Shown here: piece by piece, positions 1 to 5,638 of the stretch
Layout: each line of letters opens with the position of its first letter
Position numbering within the stretch: the stretch's first letter is position 1
Source of the DNA: Phycisphaerae bacterium
GTDB taxonomy: Bacteria; Planctomycetota; Phycisphaerae; UBA1845; Fen-1342
DNA length: 6,295 nt
NCBI GenBank assembly: GCA_022842805.1
Contig: JALHOX010000272.1
Location: forward strand, 1-6,295
Direction of reading: 5' to 3'
Made by a program: the position numbers and the translations under genes
The notes under the pieces: model-generated
What the model was told of the DNA's origin: nothing
Database searches by the model: none
The model's input: only the letters and a program-made list of their open reading frames with translations

Positions 1-2746
1 GGTCGTCGCTCATTGCCGCCAGGAGCGTCACCTTGTCCGCCGAGCGCGAGCCGAAGAAGAGCGCCGCCGAGCCGGACTTCTGCTTGGCGATGTCGGCGCC
101 GTGCTTGAGCTGGTCGATCGGCGCGTCGGGCAATTCGGCGACCAGCACCGTGACACCGCCCACTTTTTCCGCGCTGGGCAGCAACCGCTCGACTTCGGCC
201 TTTACCACTTCGGCGCTGCCGGCGGCGGCGACCTTGCGCTGCTGCTTCACGATCTCCTGCAGAGCGGTGATCGCGACCATCGTCTGACTGCGCTCGCGCA
301 GGGGCACATCGGCCGATTGCAGGCCGCCCAGCAGCGTCGAGACGCTTTCGGCCAGATCTGCCGGCGGGCCGGCGTCGCGCGCTTTCGTCAGCAGCGCCTC
401 GGCCTGCTGCACAAAGCTCTTGCCGATCTCACGCATCATCTGCGCGCTGTCGCCCGTGATGGCCACGATGCGGCGCACGCCCTTGGCGACGCCCTCTTCG
501 GCTGTGATTGCGAAGCCGCCGATGTCGCTCGTGTTCGCGACGTGCGTGCCGCCGCAGAATTCGATCGAATTCTGCCGCCAGCGCGCGTCTGCGGGGTTCT
601 TCAGCATGTCGTCGATCGCCGCGCCGATGGAAACGACGCGAACGCGATCGGGGTATTTCTCGCCGAAGACCGCGCGAATACCGTTGAACTTCATGCCGTC
701 GGCGAGCGCGACCTCCTTGGTGTAGACCGGCTGGCTGGCGATGATCTGTTTGATCGTGGCGACCTCGATCTTCTCGAGTTCGTCGTCGCTGAGCGGCTTA
801 TTGTGGGAGAAGTCGAAGCGCAGCTTGTCGGGGTCGACCAGCGAGCCTTTCTGCTGCACGCCCTCGCCCAGCACTTCGCGCAGGGCCCAGTTCAGCAGGT
901 GCGTGCCGGTGTGGTTCGATTTGGTCTGAACGCGGCGGGAGTCGACCTTCAGCGCCAGCGAATCGCCGACGCGGATTTCGCCCATCACCAGCGTGCCGAC
1001 ATGCACCACCACGTCGCCGTAGCGTCGGGTTTCTTCCACGTCGAAGCGCAGCGAGCCGTCGCCGATGACGCCGTGATCGCCGACCTGTCCGCCCTGCTCG
1101 GCGTAGAAGCAGGTTTTGTCGAGGACGAGCGCGGCGGCCGTACCCGGCTGGATCGCAGTCGCCGCGTCGCTGCGAATGATGACGCCGCCGGTTGCGTCGA
1201 GCAGGGCCATCGCGCGCACTTTCGCCCCGGTCAGCGTTTCGCCGACGAACTTGGGCGAATCGTCGGTGGGGCCGAAGGGCGCCAATAGATCGCCGGGCAG
1301 GGCCGACAATCCGCCGGCCTCCTTCTTGCCGCCGGCGCGAGCCTTGTCGCGGGCCTCTTCCATCAATCGCTCGTATTCGCCGACATCGACCTGCAAGCCG
1401 CGCTCTGATGCCATGATCTGCGTCAGGTCGATCGGGAAACCGTAGGTATCGTGGAGCTTGAAGGCGTCGGCGCCGCTGATTTCGCGATGGCCGGCGTGGG
1501 CGGCGTTATCGACCGCTTCGTTGAAGAGCGCGATGCCGCGATCCAGCGTGCGCCCAAAGGCCTGCTCCTCCTCGCGGATCAACTCGACGACGCGGGGCTG
1601 CGCCGGTTTCAATTCCGGAAACGCTTCGCCGAATTGCTTCACGACGGTCGGCACGAGTTTGAACAAGAACGGTTCGTGCAGGTTCAGATATTGCCACCCG
1701 TAGCGCACCGCCCGCCGCAGGATGCGCCGCAACACATAGCCGCGCCCCTCCTTGTCCGGCGTGGCCCCATCGGTCAGTGCAAACGTGAGCGTGCGAATGT
1801 GATCGGCGATGACGCGATAGGCGACGTCGCGCATGAGCGCCTCGCGCTCGGATCCCTGCGTCGCGCCGTCCTTGCGTCCCGCCGTCGCCAACCGTCCGCC
1901 GTAGCCGGCCGCGCCGCTCACCTGCTGAATGGCCTCGAAAATCGGCGTGAACACGTCGGTGTCGTAGTTGCTGCGCTTGCCCTGAATCACCGCGGTGACG
2001 CGCTCGAAGCCCATGCCGGTGTCGACGTGTCGCGCGGGCAGCGGGTCGAGCTTGCCGTCGGGCCGGCGATTGAACTGGATGAAAACGAGATTCCAGATCT
2101 CCATCACCCGCGCGTCGCCGGCGTTGACGAGGTTGCCGCCGCTCTTGTCGGGCGTCAGGTCGATGTGAATCTCGCTACAGGGGCCGCAGGGGCCGGTGTC
2201 GCCCATTTCCCAGAAGTTGTCCTTCATGTTTCCGGGGTGGACGTGGCTGTCGGGCATGCCCGTGATCTGCTTCCACAGTTCGCGGGCCTCGTGGTCGGGC
2301 TCGAGCTCCCACGAGCCGTCGGCCCGCTTCAGTCCGCCGAAATAGGTCGCGTGCAGGCGGCTGGCGTCGATGCCCCAGCGTTTGGTCAGCAGCTCCCAGG
2401 CCCACTCGATCGACTCGCGCTTGAAGTAGTCGCCGAAGGACCAGTTGCCGAGCATCTCGAAAAACGTGTGGTGATAGGTGTCGTGGCCGACGTCGTCGAG
2501 GTCGTTGTGCTTTCCGCCGGCGCGGATGCACTTCTGGCTGTTCGCGGCCCGCTTCAGCCCGCTGAAGGCGTGGCCGGCCGGCAGTTGGCCGAGGAAGATG
2601 GGCTTAAACTGATTCATTCCCGCGTTGGTGAAGAGCAGCGTCGGGTCGTCGTAGGGCACGACCGGCGAGCTGGGAATGTGCGTGTGCAGCTTCTCGCGGA
2701 AAAAGTCGACAAAGTCGCGGCGAATCTGAGCGGCGGATCGGGACAT
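1..2746 (-). CDS. alaS: Alanyl-tRNA synthetase, C-terminus cut off by window edge
   Basis: This enzyme charges tRNA-Ala with alanine in the cytoplasm and clears mischarged Ser/Gly-tRNA-Ala. The frame is open for 915 codons from ATG at 2746 to the window edge. Class II catalytic core: motif 1 region TNAGMNQFKPIFLG (about residues 44-57), motif 2 region with HHTFFEMLGNWSFGDYFK (about 89-106), motif 3 HVDTGMGFER (240-249). The editing domain has the zinc-site pairs HTGTH (H612, H616) and CGGTH (C731, H735). The frame then enters the C-Ala domain and is cut near VTLLAAMSDD, before the usual glycine-rich tail. E. coli AlaRS is about 875 aa with its two editing motifs near 564 and 666, so this protein is longer, probably 960-985 aa, with extra residues between motif 3 and the editing site and after the CxxxH motif. 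The start is fixed by a GGAGGT Shine-Dalgarno 9 nt upstream. It is transcribed divergently from the tRNA-Asn. The family call is secure. Confidence 0.97.
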   Translation of the reverse strand, partial: MSRSAAQIRRDFVDFFREKLHTHIPSSPVVPYDDPTLLFTNAGMNQFKPIFLGQLPAGHAFSGLKRAANSQKCIRAGGKHNDLDDVGHDTYHHTFFEMLGNWSFGDYFKRESIEWAWELLTKRWGIDASRLHATYFGGLKRADGSWELEPDHEARELWKQITGMPDSHVHPGNMKDNFWEMGDTGPCGPCSEIHIDLTPDKSGGNLVNAGDARVMEIWNLVFIQFNRRPDGKLDPLPARHVDTGMGFERVTAVIQGKRSNYDTDVFTPIFEAIQQVSGAAGYGGRLATAGRKDGATQGSEREALMRDVAYRVIADHIRTLTFALTDGATPDKEGRGYVLRRILRRAVRYGWQYLNLHEPFLFKLVPTVVKQFGEAFPELKPAQPRVVELIREEEQAFGRTLDRGIALFNEAVDNAAHAGHREISGADAFKLHDTYGFPIDLTQIMASERGLQVDVGEYERLMEEARDKARAGGKKEAGGLSALPGDLLAPFGPTDDSPKFVGETLTGAKVRAMALLDATGGVIIRSDAATAIQPGTAAALVLDKTCFYAEQGGQVGDHGVIGDGSLRFDVEETRRYGDVVVHVGTLVMGEIRVGDSLALKVDSRRVQTKSNHTGTHLLNWALREVLGEGVQQKGSLVDPDKLRFDFSHNKPLSDDELEKIEVATIKQIIASQPVYTKEVALADGMKFNGIRAVFGEKYPDRVRVVSIGAAIDDMLKNPADARWRQNSIEFCGGTHVANTSDIGGFAITAEEGVAKGVRRIVAITGDSAQMMREIGKSFVQQAEALLTKARDAGPPADLAESVSTLLGGLQSADVPLRERSQTMVAITALQEIVKQQRKVAAAGSAEVVKAEVERLLPSAEKVGGVTVLVAELPDAPIDQLKHGADIAKQKSGSAALFFGSRSADKVTLLAAMSDD
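554..575. repeat. 22-bp perfect palindrome inside alaS
   Basis: Both halves of this segment are exact reverse complements, centred on GATC between 564 and 565, with a GAATTC on each side of the centre. It encodes the QNSIEFC stretch just before the CxxxH editing motif (C731), so codon choice at a conserved protein site may be enough to produce it. No regulatory role is evident. Confidence 0.9.
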
Positions 2747-2755
2747 CGACAGCGG

Positions 2756-2761
2756 ACCTCC
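2756..2761 (-). promoter_or_regulatory. Shine-Dalgarno site of alaS
   Basis: GGAGGT on the minus strand with a 9-nt spacer to the ATG at 2746. It is a near-ideal ribosome binding site and decides the alaS start. Confidence 0.85.
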
Positions 2762-2786
2762 GGACGAATGAGTGCAAAGTCGCGGC

Positions 2787-2815
2787 AGTCTATTCGAATG
2801 CGCGGGGCGGCCCAA
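2787..2815 (-). promoter_or_regulatory. Probable alaS promoter
   Basis: Minus strand: TTGGGC (2815-2810) as -35, a 17-bp spacer, and TAGACT (2792-2787) as -10, placing transcription start about 35 nt before the alaS ATG. The -10 matches the consensus at 4 of 6 positions and the -35 at only 3 of 6, so the call rests mainly on spacing and location. No T-box leader is seen; the predicted leader is too short for one. Confidence 0.4.
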
Positions 2816-2928
2816 GCAGGCGGCGCGGGCGCGGGGAAGATGGCGGGCCGGTCGGCGCGCTTTGCGCGGGCGGGTTGCCGGCTTCGGCGGCGGTGAATTT
2901 TTCGGACCGGCGCGGCCGATGATGAAGT

Positions 2929-2956
2929 TTGACTTTCGCGGCGTGCGCGATACGCT
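2929..2956 (+). promoter_or_regulatory. Probable promoter of tRNA-Asn
   Basis: TTGACT (2929-2934), a 16-bp spacer and TACGCT (2951-2956) resemble a sigma-70-type promoter. It would start transcription roughly 20-25 nt before the tRNA. It is divergent from the alaS promoter. Confidence 0.5.
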
Positions 2957-2985
2957 TTACGGTCTGTCCGCGTCACGGCGGCGAT

Positions 2986-3057
2986 TCCCCGATAGCTCAA
3001 TGGTAGAGCACCCGGCTGTTAACCGGGTTGTTGTAGGTTCGAGTCCTACTCGGGGAG
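2986..3057 (+). tRNA. tRNA-Asn (anticodon GTT)
   Basis: A complete cloverleaf is visible. The acceptor stem TCCCCGA (2986-2992) pairs with TCGGGGA (3050-3056), followed by discriminator G at 3057. The D stem is GCTC/GAGC (2995-2998 with 3006-3009). The anticodon stem CCCGG/CCGGG (3011-3015 with 3023-3027) encloses the loop CTGTTAA, giving anticodon GTT at 3018-3020. The T stem GTAGG/CCTAC (3033-3037 with 3045-3049) encloses TTCGAGT. All stems pair perfectly, so the gene appears functional. The CCA end is not encoded. Its 3' end is the likely integration site of the element carrying the adjacent recombinase, and that gene's last 20 codons and stop lie antisense within it. Confidence 0.98.
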
Positions 3058-4382
3058 TTCTCTTTCCCCTCACCAATTCTCGCAAAAACCCCTATTTTCG
3101 TAGGCTTCTCCGCACCTTCGGCAGTCGCCTTCGAAGCGCCGATTTGTGCCGTACAGCGCCTTAACACGCGGGGTTTTTGGTCGCGCCCTTGGTCGCGCGC
3201 CGCGACGGCCTCGACGGGTCGGTCATCGGTCCCGGTCTTCGCCGCCGGGATGCTCGCCGGTTCGGTCGGGTCGAACAGCCGGATTTTTTCGACGGCCCCG
3301 AAGGTGTCCAAAACCCTCACGTCGGTGTAGGTCGAAGCGGTCAGCCGATAATCGGTATGCCGCATCAACTGCATGATCGTGCGCGGCGAAGCCCCGGCCC
3401 GCTCCAATTCGGTCGCGAAGGTTGTTCGCAGCGAATGGAATCCCAGCATCTTCCCGTCATCGCCGACGTACTTCAGCCCAGCGCGGTCAAGATCGACGCA
3501 CCAAGTATCCCACGCGCAGACGCGCTTGAAGACGGGCATCGTCGGCGTGAAGTCCGCCGGACGTGCGGCCAGCAGCCGGGCGCGTAGGTCATGGTGAAGC
3601 GGAACCACGTCGGCTCGCTTGCTCTTCGTCACCTCAGCACGGAGAGCGATGCAAGGCCGGTCGACATCATCGATCAGCACGTCGCGCCATTGCAAACGCT
3701 GAAGCTCGCGGCGTCGTAGCCCGGTCCCGACGGCAAGGCGATAGAGCAGCTCGCGCGGCCCCGCAATCGCCAGCAGCCGATTCAGCTCATCGCGCGTGAA
3801 CGCCCTCCGTTGGCGTCGCTTGTCGCCGATCAGGTCGAAGCGCGGGAGATTTACCAACGGGTCGGAATCGAGCCGTCGCGCCGCCACGGCCCACGCGACA
3901 AACGCCCTCACCGTCGATAGTTCATTCTTCACCGTTCGGGCAGCAGCGCCGCCGTCGCGCCGGGTCTTCGCGTGCTTCAGGATCGAATCTCGCGAGATAT
4001 CGGTGAGCAGCCGCCACTTCAGCGCCGCTCCGATCGACTTCAGATAGCGCTCGGCGTTGGCGACGTACTTCCCATCGCGGCCCGACGTGCGCAGCTCGCG
4101 AACGTAGTCATCGACGTTCACCAAGTACTTCGCGCGGCGCTTTTCGGCCAACTCAGAGACGAGACCGAAGGACGCCAGCAGTCGGCGCGGGAGTTCCTTC
4201 AGCACGTCGGCGCGCGGCGGTTCGCCGGATGCGGCCCGATCGACAGCCGCTTGCAGCAGCGCGTGCCAGCGGCGAGACGTTTCTTTGTCGGTGCAATACT
4301 TCGCGGGCTTGTGTTCGTAGGCCGCGAGCCGAATCTTCCCGCGCCAGTCTTCGGAGCGAGCGGTCTTGAATAACTCACCCAT
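2997..4382 (-). CDS. Tyrosine recombinase (phage-type integrase) at tRNA-Asn
   Basis: A site-specific recombinase that cuts and rejoins DNA through a phosphotyrosine to integrate or excise its element. It has 461 codons. An N-terminal SAM-like, core-binding region covers about residues 75-170 and the catalytic domain about 195-365. The catalytic set is visible: R223 in GTGLRRREL, a lysine in TKSKRADVVPL (K253 or K255), H316 and R319 in FHSLRTTF, H342 in LMRHTDYRL, and nucleophile Y352 in STYTDV. Residues 370-441 form a low-complexity, charged tail after the domain. Residues 442-461 (SRTRTYNNPVNSRVLYH and neighbours) are simply the antisense of tRNA-Asn, and the TGA stop falls in the tRNA D arm. 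The start is supported by AAGGGA 8 nt before the ATG. Neighbours upstream are a small possibly frameshifted ORF and decayed sequence. All catalytic residues are present, so the enzyme looks active. No excisionase is recognised. Confidence 0.95.
   Translation of the reverse strand: MGELFKTARSEDWRGKIRLAAYEHKPAKYCTDKETSRRWHALLQAAVDRAASGEPPRADVLKELPRRLLASFGLVSELAEKRRAKYLVNVDDYVRELRTSGRDGKYVANAERYLKSIGAALKWRLLTDISRDSILKHAKTRRDGGAAARTVKNELSTVRAFVAWAVAARRLDSDPLVNLPRFDLIGDKRRQRRAFTRDELNRLLAIAGPRELLYRLAVGTGLRRRELQRLQWRDVLIDDVDRPCIALRAEVTKSKRADVVPLHHDLRARLLAARPADFTPTMPVFKRVCAWDTWCVDLDRAGLKYVGDDGKMLGFHSLRTTFATELERAGASPRTIMQLMRHTDYRLTASTYTDVRVLDTFGAVEKIRLFDPTEPASIPAAKTGTDDRPVEAVAARDQGRDQKPRVLRRCTAQIGASKATAEGAEKPTKIGVFARIGEGKENSPSRTRTYNNPVNSRVLYH
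3018..3057 (+). other. Probable attachment site of the integrated element (tRNA-Asn 3' part)
   Basis: Elements with tyrosine recombinases usually recombine in the anticodon-loop to 3'-end part of a tRNA gene and regenerate it. Here the integrase gene directly follows and overlaps this 3' end, so the core most likely lies in this interval. The exact limits cannot be set because no second copy of this sequence was found elsewhere in the window. Confidence 0.55.
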
Positions 4383-4390
4383 CGGTCGAT

Positions 4391-4396
4391 TCCCTT
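4391..4396 (-). promoter_or_regulatory. Shine-Dalgarno site of the integrase
   Basis: AAGGGA on the minus strand, 8 nt before the ATG at 4382. It supports that start over internal ones. A very similar leader (CGAAGGGAAT) precedes the small ORF starting at 4573. Confidence 0.7.
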
Positions 4397-4402
4397 CGAT
4401 AG

Positions 4403-4419
4403 CGCCCGTTCAAGGGGCG
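4403..4419. repeat. Short hairpin just upstream of the integrase RBS
   Basis: CGCCC (4403-4407) and GGGCG (4415-4419) pair around a 7-nt loop. On the integrase mRNA it lies a few bases before the ribosome binding site and after the stop of the small upstream ORF. It is too short to call a terminator and may be a chance structure. Confidence 0.35.
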
Positions 4420-4436
4420 GAGTACACGATACCAGT

Positions 4437-4573
4437 TCAAAACGGCACTTCGGAATCGTCGGCGTCGATCGCGTCCCCAAGGCCGCCAACCCCGCCACCC
4501 GGACGCGCTGCGTGAACGCGCGAATCTGCGCGGCTACGCCGACAAGCGCGCCGGCCTCAATCTGTCGAATCAT
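4437..4573 (-). pseudogene. Small ORF upstream of the integrase, apparently frameshifted
   Basis: ATG at 4573 follows AAGGGA with a 5-nt spacer. The opening frame reads MIRQIEAGALVGVAAQIRAF with strongly G/C third positions, then loses its coding look after about 40 codons and would run on into the integrase gene. The frame shifted by one base ends in a natural-looking tail, GGLGDAIDADDSEVPF, with TGA at 4439-4437, which is 54 nt before the integrase start. A one-base slip in the G-rich stretch (about 4485-4510) would join the two into a protein of about 45 aa. The acidic ...DSEVPF end superficially resembles SSB-type tails, but no family is recognised. Alternatives are an intact ORF from 4573 to 4199 overlapping the integrase, a sequencing indel, or chance. 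Confidence 0.35.
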
Positions 4574-4578
4574 GCAAT

Positions 4579-4584
4579 TCCCTT
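4579..4584 (-). promoter_or_regulatory. Shine-Dalgarno-like site of the small ORF
   Basis: AAGGGA on the minus strand with a 5-nt spacer to the ATG at 4573. It matches the integrase ribosome site and its flanks, and is the main reason to take the small ORF seriously. Confidence 0.45.
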
Positions 4585-4642
4585 CGCAAGCGACCCGCCG
4601 CGCGGCCGAGAAGGGAGTCGGCCAGCGCGGGCAGGTCAGGAT

Positions 4643-4663
4643 CGTCGGTCAATTACTCCGACG
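4643..4663. repeat. 6-bp inverted repeat with 9-nt loop
   Basis: CGTCGG (4643-4648) and CCGACG (4658-4663) flank TCAATTACT. It lies in an otherwise gene-free stretch upstream of the small ORF. It could be a small operator or mRNA hairpin, but nothing further supports a role. Confidence 0.3.
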
Positions 4664-4708
4664 GCCAGAATAGTAGCAACGAACAGCCCCAGAACATTAG
4701 ACTTGTGC

Positions 4709-4718
4709 ATTACGTAAT
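4709..4718. repeat. Perfect 10-bp palindrome ATTACGTAAT
   Basis: A fully symmetric AT-rich 10-mer in a locally AT-richer patch (about 4650-4720) of GC-rich DNA. It could be an operator half-site pair for an unseen regulator. It also contains the in-frame TAA that closes the frame just before the plus-strand fragment starting at 4718. Confidence 0.35.
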
Positions 4719-4921
4719 TCGACCCGCCCACGCTGCAACCCGAGAACGCGGCAGCGCACGCGCTGTTCACGACAATCGAGCGCGCGTATGGCCATGCGCA
4801 AGTGCTTCTCATCTATCGGCTGGCGGCCGCGCGTCCCCAGCGGCAGGCGCAGCAGCGCCTACTGAATGCAGTGCGTACAAAGGAACACAGAACGTTGTAC
4901 GCAACGAGAGAGAAGCTATGA
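4718..4921 (+). pseudogene. Start-less coding-like fragment, possible 3' remnant of a gene
   Basis: This 67-codon frame ends at TGA 4919-4921. It reads like a helical protein C-terminus: ...AAAHALFTTIERAYGHAQVL, then LIYRLAAARPQRQAQQRLLN, then AVRTKEHRTLYATREKL. About 70% of third positions are G or C, and no gene on the other strand explains this. There is no ATG, GTG or TTG in a sensible starting place, and an in-frame TAA (4715-4717) immediately precedes it. The simplest reading is a leftover of a gene whose front was lost or frameshifted. Its end is convergent with the 217-aa gene, with a hairpin between them. No family is recognised, and chance in GC-rich DNA remains possible. Confidence 0.3.
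4872..4903. repeat. 9-bp perfect inverted repeat with 14-nt spacer
   Basis: TGCGTACAA (4872-4880) and TTGTACGCA (4895-4903) pair exactly around AGGAACACAGAACG. It lies downstream of the 217-aa gene and inside the end of the plus-strand fragment. It could act as a stem-loop in RNA or as a dyad operator. No T-tract follows on either strand, so it is not a classical intrinsic terminator. Confidence 0.55.
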
Positions 4922-4942
4922 CTTGCGCGGTTGCGCAAAGTC
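4920..4942. terminator. Hairpin downstream of the 217-aa gene, possible terminator
   Basis: GACTTGCGC (4920-4928) pairs with GCGCAAAGTC (4933-4942) around a GGTT loop, nine pairs with a single bulged A. On the minus strand it begins 42 nt after the stop of the 217-aa gene and is followed by a pyrimidine-rich run (CTTCTCTCTCG) rather than pure T. On the plus strand it begins at the stop of the coding-like fragment. A weak, perhaps bidirectional, terminator between convergent units is plausible. Confidence 0.4.
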
Positions 4943-4984
4943 CGCCCGAGTTCGGTTGTGTCGACGCGGCAGGCGCAAAGTAGC

Positions 4985-5638
4985 TTATATGTCCAAACGT
5001 CGTGGCGCGGCATAGCTTACGCTGGCCGCGGAGGCTCGTCGGGAGTAGAGCCGCGCGACCTGCTTGGCGAGTTGCGGCCACAGCGCCATTGCGTCCGATG
5101 CGGAGTAGGCGCAGTGCTCGACACCGTCGACGGTCTGTTCGCGATATCGGATGCCGACCGTCTCGGCCACCCATGACTCGTAATCTCCGATGAATCTCAG
5201 TAGCTCAGAGCACAGGTCGCCAGCCAGCATGAGCTCTCCCGAAAGATGGGGACGACGAAGGGGCGGCAGACCAGTCGGCGACCAGCACGCAAGCGCCTCC
5301 CGCGGTGCGTCGCACAACTGGGGATTGAAGTGAAACCGGTCTAGATACGCCCCGACGGTTTGGTCCGCGATGAGTGCGCCGAAACCCCATAGAAACACGA
5401 TCCGCCCCGACTGCAATGCAAGCCGATAGCGAGTCGATCCGCCCAGTGCTGCTGGCGGCTGCGCGCGTTCGAATCCGAAGGACAGCAGCAGGTTCCCCTG
5501 TGGACGACAAATGTCACATCCCCAGCACCAGCACTGCTGGTTCATCAGCTTCGCGCCGACCCGCATGAATCGAGGAGTCTCGTAATCGTGCTTCAGGCGG
5601 CGCGCTGCCACCGGCAGCAGATCGCGCATACCCATCAC
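4985..5638 (-). CDS. Unrecognised 217-aa protein with a four-cysteine cluster, coupled to a COG0523 GTPase
   Basis: I cannot assign a family. The most striking part is LMNQQCWCWGCDICRPQGN (about residues 31-49), where C36, C38, C41 and C44 form a compact CxCxxCxxC cluster suited to binding zinc or another metal. Further cysteines are C109, C118, C143 and C176 (preceded by H175). A hydrophobic segment, RIVFLWGFGALIA (79-91), is short and looks like a buried strand rather than a membrane helix. There is no signal peptide, so it is probably cytoplasmic. The start is uncertain: GTG at 5638 gives a GTGA overlap with the stop of the upstream GTPase gene, while ATG at 5635 or 5629 would also work. 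No Shine-Dalgarno is seen, which fits translational coupling. Two short inverted repeats lie downstream. The linked metallochaperone GTPase makes a role in metal handling a reasonable inference. That it is a real gene is well supported by length, third-position GC and tight linkage. Confidence 0.85.
   Translation of the reverse strand: MMGMRDLLPVAARRLKHDYETPRFMRVGAKLMNQQCWCWGCDICRPQGNLLLSFGFERAQPPAALGGSTRYRLALQSGRIVFLWGFGALIADQTVGAYLDRFHFNPQLCDAPREALACWSPTGLPPLRRPHLSGELMLAGDLCSELLRFIGDYESWVAETVGIRYREQTVDGVEHCAYSASDAMALWPQLAKQVARLYSRRASAASVSYAAPRRLDI

Noticed and set aside
101..1288. Long plus-strand frame of 395 codons, and another at 1451-2896 (481 codons)
   Set aside because: Both are antisense to alaS, whose frame has every family motif. 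In GC-rich genes the antisense frame is often open, and their proteins are low-complexity without recognisable domains.
2614..3000. Minus-strand frame of 128 codons
   Set aside because: It overlaps the alaS start in another frame and the tRNA. It is an arginine/proline-rich by-product.
2772..3164. Plus-strand frame across the alaS upstream region and the tRNA
   Set aside because: It runs through the promoters and the whole tRNA-Asn, has no ribosome site, and its composition is that of non-coding GC-rich DNA.
3177..3587. Plus-strand frames opposite the integrase (also 3972-4373)
   Set aside because: They are antisense shadows of a recombinase with a full catalytic residue set.
4670..4698. 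Minus-strand TACTAT as a -10 element for the small ORF and integrase
   Set aside because: No acceptable -35 lies at 16-18 bp: the best candidate (TTCTGG) gives a 13-bp spacer.
4907..4983. Plus-strand 21-codon ORF from ATG 4918 after a GAGAGAGAAG run
   Set aside because: It is very short, unrecognisable and overlaps the hairpin at 4920-4942. The purine run alone is not enough.
5037..5050. TCGTCGGGAGTAG resembling the tRNA-Asn 3' end
   Set aside because: The match is short and gapped and lies inside the 217-aa coding sequence, so it is not a credible second attachment site.
4809..5174. Minus-strand 121-codon frame overlapping the end of the 217-aa gene
   Set aside because: It is out of frame with the better-supported 217-aa gene, Arg/Cys-rich and with no ribosome site.
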